Assembly (NCBI GenBank): GCA_021325235.1
Contig: JAJPHN010000025.1
Location: 248,001-312,000, forward strand
Direction: 5' to 3'
Length of the DNA stretch: 64,000 nucleotides
From: Terriglobia bacterium
GTDB taxonomy: Bacteria; Acidobacteriota; Terriglobia; Bryobacterales; Bryobacteraceae
Of the stretch, positions 50,862-60,357 are shown in pieces; positions within the stretch are counted from its first letter, which is position 1; every line of letters begins with the position of its first letter. The notes under the pieces were generated by a model. That model was not told the DNA's origin. It did not search any database and saw only the letters and a program-made list of their open reading frames with translations. Position numbers and translations under genes: made by a program.

Positions 50862-52754
50862 TCACTTCGTTCCGATCGCCGGATCGATTTTTCGAGCGAG
50901 CGCCAGTTCGGCCTGTGCTTCAGCGCTTTTTTGATCGCGCTCGAGTGCCAGGCTCAGACTGTAATGCAGCGATGCCACCAGCGGATTCACGCGAATGCCT
51001 TCGCGATAAATCTCTTCCGCCTCAGCATAGCGGCCCTTGGTGAAGAGCGATGCGCCCCAGTTCAGATAAGCAGGCACATAATCCGGATCGAGCGCGAGCG
51101 CTGACTTGTACTCCGTGATTTCGTCTTCGCGTCCCAGCGCTCCGTAGGCAATTGCCAGGTTAAAGTGCGCGCCCGGATCGTTCGGATAATAATGCAGTGC
51201 GACGTTCAGGATGCCGGCACTCGCCTGCGCATTACCCGCTTCACCCTGCGAAATGGCGAGAAAGGTGAGCGCGCGCAGAAACTGCGGATAAATTTTCAGA
51301 GCTTCGATCAGTTCCGCCGCCGATTGCTCGCGATTCCCCGTGCGGCGCAGTTCCATTGCGTGGTCGAAGTGCTGCCCGGCTTGTTCGCGGAAATCGCGCG
51401 GCAGGCGTTCAACAATATACGACTTGTTCGCGCTCGAGACGACTGGTGAAATCTCCCCGGGCGCGAGTGCAAGCGCAGCTTTGGCCCAGGCGGGATCGAG
51501 TTGTGCTGACTCCAGATCGCCCAGGTAGCCGCCATTGCGAGCGCTCGCGGCATCGCTGGAATTGGCGCGCGCCAGATCGAAAAATGATGCGCCCGAGACG
51601 AGCTGATCGCGTATCGCCGCTGCTTTGGCTACATCGTCCAGCGCGATCAGCCGCAGATATTCATGCTTCGGCGCGAGCGTGCTGCGCCATTCCGGCTTGA
51701 GCGGGCCGCCTGGCACGTTCTGCTCCGGGTGGACGCGAATCCAGTGATCGGCAATCACGAACGGCGCGCTGTGGTTGCTATCCGGCATATGACATCCGAT
51801 GCAGCCGCCGATCCGGTTCACCGGACAAAGAGCCGGATGTTGCGCCGCCGCGTTGTTATGACAGCTGAGACAGGTTTTCTCGGACTTCGCTACCAGTGCC
51901 GCGCGCGGAGCGTCCTGATGCGGATCGTGGCAGCTCACACAATCGATCTGGCCGCCGCTCTGCCGCCAGCACTCGCTGTTGCTCAATGCCGTTACCTGAT
52001 CCGAAATCAGCAGATCGTCCGGCAGCGGGTCCTGCACCTGGCTGAACCCGGAGTGGCACTGTGCGCACGGCTTCATGCGCTCCGTCGCGGGGAGCTTTTC
52101 CGGATTCAGTATCTGCTTGTCGGCCGATTTGACGGCGAGCGCTGCCACATGAGGGCGGCCCGGACCATGACAGCTTTCGCACGATACTCCAGTCTCCTGA
52201 TGCGTGCCGATTGCGCGCGGCGCACCGTGACACGCCAGGCATTTCTCCTCAAAGCGCGGCGTGAGCACGCGGCCGAGCGCAGTCTCATACGACGCGGGCT
52301 TATCTTTGGGAAATCCGGGCGAAAGTTCCAGCCGGTTTTGCGGCGCGTAGTGCAGATACCGCGTCTCGATCAGCGGCGGCCGCGCCAGCCGTGAGCCGCT
52401 CAGTTCATTCAGTCGCGCCAGAAAACTGATGCCGTGGCGCTTGCCGCCCATGGTGATCTCGACCGGTATTGAAACCTCGGGCTGCTCGGGCAGCTTCGCT
52501 GTATACGTGATCCCGGCGGCGTCTTTCTCGAGAACGTATTCGGCTGCGGGTGCGGGTCCTTCGGAATGCGTCTCTTTGAACCGGGATGGCAGCTCGTGGG
52601 GCGACGTGCCCTGCCACGTTTGCGCCATCGCGGTCTGCGCCTGAGTCGCGGCGATGCTCTTATGGCAGCCCGCGCAAACGGTGCGCCCCAGGTAAGAGTT
52701 ATCAGCCGCGGCGCTGATCGCGCACACAAATACAAAAAGCGCAACGAACTTCAA
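50862..52754 (-). CDS. Exported heptaheme cytochrome c fused to parvulin-like and TPR domains
   Basis: This 630-residue protein has a signal peptide (about 1-17) and seven CxxCH heme motifs between residues 27 and 322 (CAGCH, CLACH, CESCH, CAQCH, CVSCH, CLSCH, CIGCH), with extra histidines that could be distal ligands. A segment at about 365-470 ('AAAIRDQLVSGASFFDLARANSSDAASARNGGYLGDL'-like) is a parvulin-type prolyl isomerase domain. Tetratricopeptide repeats (about 475-620) follow. The cytochrome part resembles octaheme/NrfB-like multiheme proteins. The function as a unit is unknown. Confidence 0.85.
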   Translation of the reverse strand: MKFVALFVFVCAISAAADNSYLGRTVCAGCHKSIAATQAQTAMAQTWQGTSPHELPSRFKETHSEGPAPAAEYVLEKDAAGITYTAKLPEQPEVSIPVEITMGGKRHGISFLARLNELSGSRLARPPLIETRYLHYAPQNRLELSPGFPKDKPASYETALGRVLTPRFEEKCLACHGAPRAIGTHQETGVSCESCHGPGRPHVAALAVKSADKQILNPEKLPATERMKPCAQCHSGFSQVQDPLPDDLLISDQVTALSNSECWRQSGGQIDCVSCHDPHQDAPRAALVAKSEKTCLSCHNNAAAQHPALCPVNRIGGCIGCHMPDSNHSAPFVIADHWIRVHPEQNVPGGPLKPEWRSTLAPKHEYLRLIALDDVAKAAAIRDQLVSGASFFDLARANSSDAASARNGGYLGDLESAQLDPAWAKAALALAPGEISPVVSSANKSYIVERLPRDFREQAGQHFDHAMELRRTGNREQSAAELIEALKIYPQFLRALTFLAISQGEAGNAQASAGILNVALHYYPNDPGAHFNLAIAYGALGREDEITEYKSALALDPDYVPAYLNWGASLFTKGRYAEAEEIYREGIRVNPLVASLHYSLSLALERDQKSAEAQAELALARKIDPAIGTK

Positions 52755-52821
52755 CTCGAAGGATACCGCTCGAAGTCCTCGAAATTACGTGACCTGCTTT
52801 ATTGGTCTGCGGACAAGCAAC

Positions 52822-55386
52822 TCACTCCGTGCGCAATGCCACCATTGGTTCCACACTCGCCGCGCGCGCAGCTGGAAGCCACGATGCCAGAAGCGCAGCT
52901 CCGCAGAGCAGAACCGTCGCAATGCTCAGCATGAGCGGATCCCAGGGAGCGACGCCGAAGAGTTGCCGCGTCATCAGGTGGCCCGCAAGAATGGCCAGAG
53001 GAATGCCCAGCCCGAGCCCTATCAGAATCTGTAAAAAGGCCCCGCGCAGAACCATTCCTACCACGCGCGATCGATCCGCCCCGAGTGCCATTCGAATACC
53101 GATTTCGCTCGTGCGCTGCTCCACCGTATATGCCATCACGCCATACAGTCCCACCGCCGCAAGAATCAATCCCAGTACGCCGAAGAGCATGGTGAGCGTC
53201 GCGATCATGTTTTCCTGTTGGAAATCACCGCTAAGAATCTTCGAGTACGGATCGACGCTGTAAACAACCAGATCGGGCGCGACTTCCGTCAGCGCCTTTC
53301 GCACGGCGGTTTCGAGCCCGGGCGGATTTCCGGGAGCCCACACAACAATGTTGCCGAGGAAATGCGAGAAGAGATCGAATGTGTTGAATTGCGGGTCGTC
53401 GTACTTCGTGCTCTGTGTTTCGGGCAGCCAGAACATCGGGCCAATTGGATCCTTATAATCCCAGGTCATGTAGCGCATATCGCGCACCACTCCCACAATC
53501 TCGAATTTCCCGGCGTACTGTATGCGATCCATGCCGAAGTGCTGCCCGATCGGGTTCTGCTTTTTGAAAAACCGGCGCACGAAAGCTTCGTTGACTACGG
53601 CCACATTACGCGTGGTGGACGCATCCTGATCCTCGAAAGAGCGGCCCTGTACCATTCGGGCTCCGAGCGTTTCGAAAAAGCCCGGCATCACACGAGCCCA
53701 GCCGGCACCCGTATCTTCTTTCGGTCCGGGTTCCGGACGGCCCGCAATGCGAATGCCCTCGTTCCAGCTGTCGCCGCTCATCGGTGCGTACAAAGCCGGC
53801 GCAACCATGCGTACGCCCGGGATCTGCAGAAGACGCTCATCGATACGGCGAAACAGCGACTCCATCTGCTCCGGCTTGTAGTTGCCAAGCGTCGGATTGA
53901 TCGACACCAGATAGCGGTCCTTCGTCTCGAACCCGAAGTTCTGATGCTCCAGGTTCCGCAGGCTCCGCCCCAACAGCGCGGCAGCCGACAGCAGCACCAG
54001 AGACATCGCCGCTTGCCCGATCACAAGCGATTTCTGCGCCAGCGAGCTGCCGCCGCGCACCGAACGATTACTGCCGCGCAGCGCTTCCACCGGATCGACC
54101 TGCGACGTCATCCAGGCCGGCGCAATACCGAACAGAATGCCGGTGAGAACCGAAACCGCAAGCGTAAACAGCAGCACCGGCCAGGAGGGCGAGGCATCAA
54201 CGGGAACATAATTCTGCGGGCCGCCCCCATTGTGGAATGCCAGATAGAGAATCAGCTTGCTGCCCGCGTAGGCGACGCCAATGCCGAGCAGCCCTCCCAC
54301 AAGCGCGAGCAGGACGGATTCGACCAGAGCCTTACGAATCAAACGGCGCCGGGAAGCGCCGAGCGCCACTCGAAGAGAAGTCTGAAACCGCTCCTTTAAG
54401 CCGCGCGCGAGCATCAGATTGGCAAGATTTCCGCATGCGACGAGCAGCACGCAGGCCGCCGCGATGAGCAGCAGCTTCAGCCCCTGGTTGTACTGATCGC
54501 GCATGGCTGCCACCCCCGCTCCTCCGGGAATGAGGTTCAGCGTTTGCTTTTGCCAGGTTTGCTTTTCGCCCGGTTCCATGTCGGGCACGTGGCTCGCAAG
54601 CCAGGCGTGAAATTCCGCTCGTAGTTTGGCCTCGAGCGATTTCGGGTTTACACCCGCATGGACTCGCCCAATAATGTCGAGCCAGTTCGTATTGGGCCGC
54701 TTCAGCCGCTGCGCTTCTCCGTCAATGAGCAGTTCCGTAGAGAGCGGAAGCCAGAGGTCCGGCATGCCCCAGCCGTCCAGTTTTGCGCCGTAAAAGCCAG
54801 GCGGAGCCACGCCGATGATCGTAAACGGATGACCATTGATCTGGAAATTCGCGCCCACCACTGATGGATCCGAGGCGTATTTATCGGTCCAGACGTGATA
54901 ACTCATGACGGCCACCGGCGCAGCGCTCTCGTGATCGTCGCCGTCCATCAGAAAGCGGCCAATCCACGGACGAACGCTCAGCGTGCGAAAGAAATTGCCC
55001 GAGACGAATTCGCCATTCTGCGTACCCACCGGCGCCTGTGAACCCGCCCGGCGAACACCCAGCGGCGCATTACCTGCCTGCAGCGCCGCAAGGTCGATGA
55101 ACTCCGGCGTATGATCGCGGAAGTTTTTGTACGCTTCGTAGGAGAACAACGAAAAATTTCCGTCGCTGTCCTGCGTATAGCCGCCCCAGTTGCAGCAGCG
55201 GATTTTGTCGCCTATGCGCCACAGCTCGTCGGGCTTCGTCACCGGCAGCGACTTCAGCATCACTTGATGCACAAGCGTGAAAATCGCGGTGGTTGCGCCG
55301 ATTCCGAGCGCCAGCGTAATCACCGCCGTGGTCGTGAATCCCGGTACTTTCTTCAGTTGTCGAAGTGCTTCTTGCAGGTCCGCCAT
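52822..55386 (-). CDS. FtsX/MacB-type permease of the acidobacterial duplicated orphan permease (ADOP) family
   Basis: This 854-residue protein starts 'MADLQEALRQLKKVPGFTTT' and 'LALGIGATTAIFTLVH'. Two FtsX-type permease modules are each preceded by a MacB-like periplasmic domain (helices near 20-45, 290-430, 690-850). It has no ATPase domain and none is encoded next to it. This fits the ADOP family (TIGR03434) defined in Acidobacteria such as Solibacter, where tens of copies occur per genome. The transported substrate is unknown. Confidence 0.92.
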   Translation of the reverse strand: MADLQEALRQLKKVPGFTTTAVITLALGIGATTAIFTLVHQVMLKSLPVTKPDELWRIGDKIRCCNWGGYTQDSDGNFSLFSYEAYKNFRDHTPEFIDLAALQAGNAPLGVRRAGSQAPVGTQNGEFVSGNFFRTLSVRPWIGRFLMDGDDHESAAPVAVMSYHVWTDKYASDPSVVGANFQINGHPFTIIGVAPPGFYGAKLDGWGMPDLWLPLSTELLIDGEAQRLKRPNTNWLDIIGRVHAGVNPKSLEAKLRAEFHAWLASHVPDMEPGEKQTWQKQTLNLIPGGAGVAAMRDQYNQGLKLLLIAAACVLLVACGNLANLMLARGLKERFQTSLRVALGASRRRLIRKALVESVLLALVGGLLGIGVAYAGSKLILYLAFHNGGGPQNYVPVDASPSWPVLLFTLAVSVLTGILFGIAPAWMTSQVDPVEALRGSNRSVRGGSSLAQKSLVIGQAAMSLVLLSAAALLGRSLRNLEHQNFGFETKDRYLVSINPTLGNYKPEQMESLFRRIDERLLQIPGVRMVAPALYAPMSGDSWNEGIRIAGRPEPGPKEDTGAGWARVMPGFFETLGARMVQGRSFEDQDASTTRNVAVVNEAFVRRFFKKQNPIGQHFGMDRIQYAGKFEIVGVVRDMRYMTWDYKDPIGPMFWLPETQSTKYDDPQFNTFDLFSHFLGNIVVWAPGNPPGLETAVRKALTEVAPDLVVYSVDPYSKILSGDFQQENMIATLTMLFGVLGLILAAVGLYGVMAYTVEQRTSEIGIRMALGADRSRVVGMVLRGAFLQILIGLGLGIPLAILAGHLMTRQLFGVAPWDPLMLSIATVLLCGAALLASWLPAARAASVEPMVALRTE

Positions 55387-55626
55387 GAGGTTGTCCTTCG
55401 ATCTCGGTTTGAACTGTCAGGTGCGTTGCGTTTGCTCAGATTCCAGGTCGTGGCCAATTTCAAATACGAACGAACTCGCCCGCAGTTGGCAAAATTTTTT
55501 CTGAGCCGCGGTGCTCCTCGGTGGTAATACTGAGCGAAATCGAGTTAGTTACAGGAGGGATCGGTGAAAACGCAGAATTTTCCCCACTGCGCAGTTCGCC
55601 CGTGGCGAAAGAGACGCGCGTTCGGC

Positions 55627-56256
55627 CTAATCCGCCAGGCCGTGCTTGATGGCAAACCGTACCAGTTCGCCGGTGCTGTGCAGGTTCAGCTTCTCCATGA
55701 TCTTTCCCCGATGCGAATCGACCGTGTAGACACTCAGATTCAGCTTTGCGGCGACCTCTTTGTTGGTCTTTCCCTCCGCAATCAGCTGCAGCACTTCGCG
55801 CTCGCGGTTCGTGAGCAGATCCACCGGGTCGGTCACATTCTGGCGATAGTCGCTCAGCAGCGCGCCTGAGACCGCCGGGCTGATATAGCCATCCCCGCGT
55901 GCCACCGAGCGCACCGCATTCAGCAGCTCGGTATCGATCACGTCTTTGAGCAGATACCCTCGCGCACCCGCCTTGAGAATCTCCCGCACGTACACGGCTT
56001 CCTTGTGCATGCTGAGAACCAGAATGCGCAGCCGCGGATTCGCCTGCATCATCTGTTTCGTCGCTTCAATGCCGTTGAGCTCCGGCATCGCAACATCCAG
56101 CAGCACCACGTCCGGCTTCAGCTTCTGCGCCAGTTCCACCACTTCGCGCCCATTGGCCGCTTCGCCCACCACGCTCAGGTCCGATTGCGAAGCAAGGATC
56201 AGCTTCAGTCCCTGACGAACAATCGTGTGATCGTCCGCCAGCAGAATTCTTGTCAT
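55627..56256 (-). CDS. NarL/LuxR-family response regulator
   Basis: This 209-residue protein has a receiver domain with acidic pocket Asp8-Asp9, phosphoacceptor Asp54 ('VVLLDVAMPELNG') and Lys in 'GYLLKDV'. A LuxR-type helix-turn-helix follows (about 145-205, 'LTNREREVLQLIAEGKTNKEVA'). It is encoded ten bases after the histidine kinase and is its partner. Target genes are not known; the orphan permease and the divergent exported-peptide gene are the nearest. Confidence 0.95.
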   Translation of the reverse strand: MTRILLADDHTIVRQGLKLILASQSDLSVVGEAANGREVVELAQKLKPDVVLLDVAMPELNGIEATKQMMQANPRLRILVLSMHKEAVYVREILKAGARGYLLKDVIDTELLNAVRSVARGDGYISPAVSGALLSDYRQNVTDPVDLLTNREREVLQLIAEGKTNKEVAAKLNLSVYTVDSHRGKIMEKLNLHSTGELVRFAIKHGLAD

Positions 56257-56266
56257 CTCTACCTGC

Positions 56267-57373
56267 TCATGATAGGGGGCAGCTCACCGCAACCGCGAAT
56301 CCCTTGCCGGGCTCGGAGCTTATGCGCGATTCTCCGCCGCATCCGCGCGCGCGCATCTCAATGCCGGCCAGCCCCAGGCCGCGAGCGCCCGCTTCGGTTC
56401 GCTGCCCGCGTCCGCGGCCGTTGTCCTTGATCGATAACTCGACTTTCTCTCCGCGCGAATGCAGCCCAATATCCACTACCGTTGCCCCGGAGTGCCGCGC
56501 CACATTCGTCAGAGCCTCCTGCGCAATCCGAAACAGGTGCGTCTCGGCCTCATCCCGCAGCCGCACGCCTTCAATATCGCTGGTGTAGCGCACTTCGATC
56601 CCAGTCCGCTGCGCGAATCGTTCGGTTAATGCGCGCAGTGCTGCATCCAGGCCGAAATCGTCGAGAATCGTGGGACGAAGCAGCTGCGATATCTCCCGAA
56701 CATCGTGAATCGCGCCGTCCACCAGCGCCATGCAGTCTTCCACTCGCGCCGCATCCGGCGACTGGCGCAACGCTGAGAGGTTCGCCTTCACCGCCGCCAG
56801 CGCCTGCCCCAGCTCGTCGTGCAGCTCATGGGAAAACCGGCGCGCCACCTGCTCCTGCGTCTCGAGAAACGCATATTGAAGCGCGGCCAGGTCGCTCGCC
56901 TGCGCCTCCAACCTCCGAAACAGCAGCGCCGAGTTACGCACCGCCCACGATGCGCCACCAAGCGAGAGCACAACGCAGAGCGCAAACAGCCACACCGTCC
57001 AGCGCAGCAGCCCGTGCCCGGTCTGATAGATGCTCTCCCGAAGCAGTTCGGCTTGTTCGTAGGCCGATTCGAGTGCGCTGCTCATCTGCTGCCGGTTCTG
57101 GTCGAGCTGCGCCAGGATCTCCTCTCGCCGCACCACATCGCGGCTGCGCGCGAGCTTTCGCCAGCGCTCGTTCAATACCGACTGCTCGGATTCGATATTG
57201 TCGATCGAATCTTTCGCGAGTGCCTGCCGCTCGGCAAACGTTTCGGTCAGCGCATTGATCTGATGAATCGTCCGAAACGCAACCAGCACCGCCGAGAGCA
57301 GCAGGAGTGCCGCGCAGCCAAGCCCGATCAGCAGCATGCGCTGCCACTGCTTGCGTGTTACCAGCTTTTCCAT
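56267..57373 (-). CDS. Membrane sensor histidine kinase, HisKA_3 (NarX) type
   Basis: This 368-residue protein has two membrane helices (about 13-32 and 124-145) that frame a helical periplasmic sensor domain of about 90 residues rich in Glu/Gln. The dimerisation domain contains the phosphoacceptor His185 in 'ELHDELGQ'. The HATPase domain follows (about 265-368, 'RIAQEALTNVARHS', 'DNGRG', 'GLGLAGIEMRA'). The signal is unknown. Response regulator and kinase form an operon with the kinase first. Confidence 0.94.
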   Translation of the reverse strand: MEKLVTRKQWQRMLLIGLGCAALLLLSAVLVAFRTIHQINALTETFAERQALAKDSIDNIESEQSVLNERWRKLARSRDVVRREEILAQLDQNRQQMSSALESAYEQAELLRESIYQTGHGLLRWTVWLFALCVVLSLGGASWAVRNSALLFRRLEAQASDLAALQYAFLETQEQVARRFSHELHDELGQALAAVKANLSALRQSPDAARVEDCMALVDGAIHDVREISQLLRPTILDDFGLDAALRALTERFAQRTGIEVRYTSDIEGVRLRDEAETHLFRIAQEALTNVARHSGATVVDIGLHSRGEKVELSIKDNGRGRGQRTEAGARGLGLAGIEMRARGCGGESRISSEPGKGFAVAVSCPLS

Positions 57374-57599
57374 TCTGTTCAGCCGGCTAAAAGCAGCCGT
57401 CCGCTATGACGATTCTTTCATTAAGAGCTGTTTTTGCCTATCCCCGAAATCCGGGATTCTTTTTCGCCGTTTCAAGCGATGGCACAAATGCCGCGCCGGA
57501 GGCACATTAGAACTGTGAGCGGCAAAAACAAGCTAGCGCCTCTCAGCGAGGCTAAAAACTAAGCCATAAGCCGCCACAAGTTAGAGGAGACCAAACATC

Positions 57600-57797
57600 A
57601 TGAAAAAACTTTTCACTTCCACGCTGCTGACCGTTGCTGCGGTTCCGTTCCTGATGGCTGCCCCCAATGCTGCCAAGAAGGCCCAGAACACGTCTGCTTC
57701 GTCCACCACGACAACCACGAAAAAGGTGCAGAAGAAGCACTCCAAAAAGAGCAGCAAGCCTGCCAAGGACACCGCTGCTCAGGCCAACAAAAAGTAA
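57600..57797 (+). CDS. Small exported lysine-rich protein
   Basis: This 65-residue protein has a signal peptide (about 1-20, cleaved near 'LMAAPN') and a mature part of about 45 residues made almost only of Lys, Ala, Ser, Thr, Gln and Asn, with a five-threonine run. AGAGGAG lies about ten bases before the ATG, and a strong terminator follows 28 bases after the stop, so it is a complete unit. It resembles in composition the 23-residue peptide at 29048 but is exported. A cell-envelope polycation is a plausible inference; no family is recognised. Confidence 0.7.
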   Translation: MKKLFTSTLLTVAAVPFLMAAPNAAKKAQNTSASSTTTTTKKVQKKHSKKSSKPAKDTAAQANKK

Positions 57798-57825
57798 TCA
57801 ACAAAAAATACGATCCACGTCTTTA

Positions 57826-57862
57826 GCCCGGGCTCCGCGCAGGAGTCCGGGCCATTTTTTTT
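57826..57862 (+). terminator. Rho-independent terminator after the lysine-rich protein gene
   Basis: An eleven-base-pair stem (57826-57836 with 57842-57852, one G-U pair) and a five-base loop are followed by eight T residues. Confidence 0.88.
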
Positions 57863-57872
57863 CTTTGCTCGC

Positions 57873-59201
57873 TCAGCGCGCAATCGGAATCCGCTCGTCC
57901 GCTATTGCCTTCTGAAAAGCGGCGAAATCCTCGTGCGTGATCTTCGCATATGCCACGCCATAGCGCACCAGCGAATCAAGCGCCTGATCGGAGCCCCCAA
58001 TATATGCAGCGATCGCCAGTGCATCACCGGAACGGGCATGCCCGCGCGCCAGCAGTTCACCCGCGATCTCGGCCAGCTCGGCCAAACCTTCGCCGCGCAG
58101 AGTCGCAATATCCACACTGCCCTTGTGATCGTTCAGTTGCCGCACCAGATAATCGTGTTCTCCGATGCGCGTCCAGCCAAGCAGTAAATCCGAAATCGGC
58201 TGAATCTTGCGTTGTCCGCTGACCACGCGCCGGCCTTCCTGCCCGAGTTGTTTTACCTTAAGATAGGGCGTATACGCGGAAGGTACTTCCTGTTTGATCT
58301 GCAGAAAGAGCGGATCGTGCTGCCCATTGCCTTCCATCAGCACCACGTAATCGCGCAAGCCGACGCTGCCGGTGCCCACCACCTTGAACGCCACATCGAG
58401 CGGCCGAAAAAAATCGAATAAATGTAAACGATCGGGCGGCAGCGAGTCGCGGTACAAAGGCAAGGCTTCCAGAACATCGCGCTTCGCCTGTCCTGTGATC
58501 GGCCACAAAATCGGCCGTGCATCGCGGAACCGGATGCGCCCACCTTTCTCCGTCTGCGTGTACTTCCGGACCAGATCGGCCGGTTGTGCACGCTCGGCCT
58601 GTTGCAGCGCCGCCGAGGTAGCCTGCGCTTTTTTCAATCGATGGATCTGGTGCCGGGCAGCCACCAGGATCGGCTGGTCGGCCATCTCTTTAATGGCCCG
58701 AGCATAGCTGTTTACGAATCGCGCCGCGCCTTCTTCGCTCGCGCTCGCGCTGTGTTCCGATTCCTGTCCCGCGAGCACAATGCTCGCCGCCATGCGCTTG
58801 ACATCCCATTCCCATGGACCCGCAATCGTTTCGTCAAAATCGTTGATGTCGAAAACGATTCGCCCGTCCGGCGCCTCGAACGAGCCAAGATTCTGAACAT
58901 GCGCATCGCCGCAGAGCTGGACGAAGAGCGCCGTGTGCCTCGCGTTTCCCAGATCGGCCGCCATGATCGAGACAGCTCCTCGAAAAAACGCAAAAGGCGA
59001 GGCCGACATCCGCTGATATTTGACCGGCAGCAGACGCGGAACGCGATCGCGCCGCGCCGCAAGCAAAATCTCGATCGGGTCGAAGCTGCGCTTGCGTTCG
59101 ATTTCGCCCAATTTCGCACGGCCCTGGCGCTTGCGAGCATCGCGTCCCAGTTCCAGCCGCGCCTTGCGGGTCAGTATTCGCTCGCCGTCGGATCGCGCCA
59201 T
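57873..59201 (-). CDS. DUF2252 (kinase-like fold) protein
   Basis: This 442-residue protein matches DUF2252. It reads 'MSASPFAFFRGA', 'GDAHVQNLGSFE', 'FDINDFDETIAGPWEWDVKRMAAS' and near the C-terminus 'YGVAYAKITHEDFAAF'. The 'GDAH.QN' and 'DFDE' motifs correspond to the catalytic and metal loops of aminoglycoside-phosphotransferase-like kinases, but a substrate is unknown. It begins at the base after the cupin stop, as the last gene of an aminotransferase-SDR-cupin-DUF2252 unit. Confidence 0.92.
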   Translation of the reverse strand: MARSDGERILTRKARLELGRDARKRQGRAKLGEIERKRSFDPIEILLAARRDRVPRLLPVKYQRMSASPFAFFRGAVSIMAADLGNARHTALFVQLCGDAHVQNLGSFEAPDGRIVFDINDFDETIAGPWEWDVKRMAASIVLAGQESEHSASASEEGAARFVNSYARAIKEMADQPILVAARHQIHRLKKAQATSAALQQAERAQPADLVRKYTQTEKGGRIRFRDARPILWPITGQAKRDVLEALPLYRDSLPPDRLHLFDFFRPLDVAFKVVGTGSVGLRDYVVLMEGNGQHDPLFLQIKQEVPSAYTPYLKVKQLGQEGRRVVSGQRKIQPISDLLLGWTRIGEHDYLVRQLNDHKGSVDIATLRGEGLAELAEIAGELLARGHARSGDALAIAAYIGGSDQALDSLVRYGVAYAKITHEDFAAFQKAIADERIPIAR

Positions 59202-59564
59202 TCAGCGACGCAGATAATCGTCGGTCTTGTTCAGCCAGTCTTCGCGTGGCGGCGTGAAGAGATCGATATCCACCGTATCCTCGAGCGCCACCGCTGTATG
59301 GGGCGCGTTTGGCGGTATGCACAGAAACTCGCCAGCCCGCACCGTGATCTCCTCGCCGGACACCGTGAAGTGCAGAGCTCCCGACTCGATATAGCTGATC
59401 TGCTCGTTATGGTGCTGGTGCAGCGGCACCACGCATCCTTTCTTCATCAACACGCGCGCGACCATGACCTTGTCTCCGACAACGATCTGCCGCCCGAACA
59501 GTGGATTCAATTCCTCCACCGGGAGCTTGTCCCATTGAATATGTGTCGCCTTCGCTTCGCTCAT
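59202..59564 (-). CDS. Cupin-domain protein
   Basis: This 120-residue protein is a single cupin barrel with the metal motif 'PLHQHHNEQISYIESG' (about 48-63) and the second motif 'GEFLCIPPNAPHTAV' (about 78-92). The histidines and glutamate for an iron or manganese centre are present. The role is unknown; small cupins of this kind are isomerases, dioxygenases or regulators. ATG 59564 is chosen because it lies four bases after the SDR stop and starts the family sequence; the frame is open further upstream within the SDR gene. Confidence 0.9.
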   Translation of the reverse strand: MSEAKATHIQWDKLPVEELNPLFGRQIVVGDKVMVARVLMKKGCVVPLHQHHNEQISYIESGALHFTVSGEEITVRAGEFLCIPPNAPHTAVALEDTVDIDLFTPPREDWLNKTDDYLRR

Positions 59565-59568
59565 TTCG

Positions 59569-60357
59569 TTACAGTCCTTTGTACATGCCGCCATCGACCA
59601 GAATAGTCTGTCCGGTGATGTAGGAGGCGCGCTCGGAAGCAAGCCAGACGATCGTATCCGCAATCTCCTCGGGCCGCCCCAGCCGGTCGAGCGGAATCTG
59701 CCTTGTCCACGTCTTCTCAATCTGTTCGGTCGTCTGTCCCGTTTGAGCGGAGCGCTTCTCGGTCAGTTCTTTCACGCGGTCCGTCGCAATATAGCCCGGG
59801 GCCACGTTGTTCACCAGGATCCCGTCTTTTCCGAAATCGCTTGCCAGGCTCCGCACCAGCCCCATTACTCCTGCGCGAATCGCATTCGAGAGCACCAGAT
59901 CCGGTTGCGGCTGCCGCACGGTGATCGAGCTGATCATAACGATCCGCCCCCAGCGCTGCCGCTGCATGTGAGGAATCACCGTACGCGAAAGCGTCACCGC
60001 GCTGTGCAGATTCAACGCAAAGGCGCGATACCAGTCGTCGTCCGTTGTATCGAGGAATTGCTTCGGTGGCGGACCGCCGGCATTCGCAACCGCGATGTCG
60101 AGCCGCCCAAACCGCCCCGTCGTGTTCGCGACAAGCTTCTCAACCGCTGCCGTATCGCTGACGTCCAGCGCCTCCGTGTAGACTTCCACCCTGTGTGTCT
60201 GGCGAAGCTCTGCGGCCAGTTCGTTCAAAGTTTGCGGATTCCGTGCGCAGAGCGCCAGATTCGTTCCTTCGGCTGCGAATGCCTTGGCAGTGGCGCGTCC
60301 CATCCCCTGACTCGCGCCGGCCACCAGCGCCACTCGACCTCTTAGTCCCGTTTCCAT
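59569..60357 (-). CDS. Short-chain dehydrogenase/reductase-like protein with altered catalytic site
   Basis: This 262-residue protein has the SDR cofactor motif 'GASQGMGRA' and 'NAGG', and the C-terminal 'GRPEEIADTIVWLASERASY'. After the catalytic-loop serine ('MISSITV') the expected YxxxK is replaced: Ser stands at the tyrosine position and Arg at the lysine position ('LVLSNAIRAG'). This resembles a known SDR subgroup (BKR-like, with a degenerate active site). It probably binds NAD(P) but may not be a normal oxidoreductase. It overlaps the aminotransferase gene by 16 bases. Confidence 0.92.
   Translation of the reverse strand: METGLRGRVALVAGASQGMGRATAKAFAAEGTNLALCARNPQTLNELAAELRQTHRVEVYTEALDVSDTAAVEKLVANTTGRFGRLDIAVANAGGPPPKQFLDTTDDDWYRAFALNLHSAVTLSRTVIPHMQRQRWGRIVMISSITVRQPQPDLVLSNAIRAGVMGLVRSLASDFGKDGILVNNVAPGYIATDRVKELTEKRSAQTGQTTEQIEKTWTRQIPLDRLGRPEEIADTIVWLASERASYITGQTILVDGGMYKGL

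Noticed and set aside
53218..54399. 393-codon plus-strand open frame opposite the orphan permease
   Set aside because: It is a shadow of the permease gene, Arg/His-rich and without motifs.
55564..55869. Plus-strand GTG frame of 101 codons with an AGGAGGG site before it
   Set aside because: The ribosome binding site is good, but most of the frame is antisense to the response regulator and it matches no family. A chance site is more likely.
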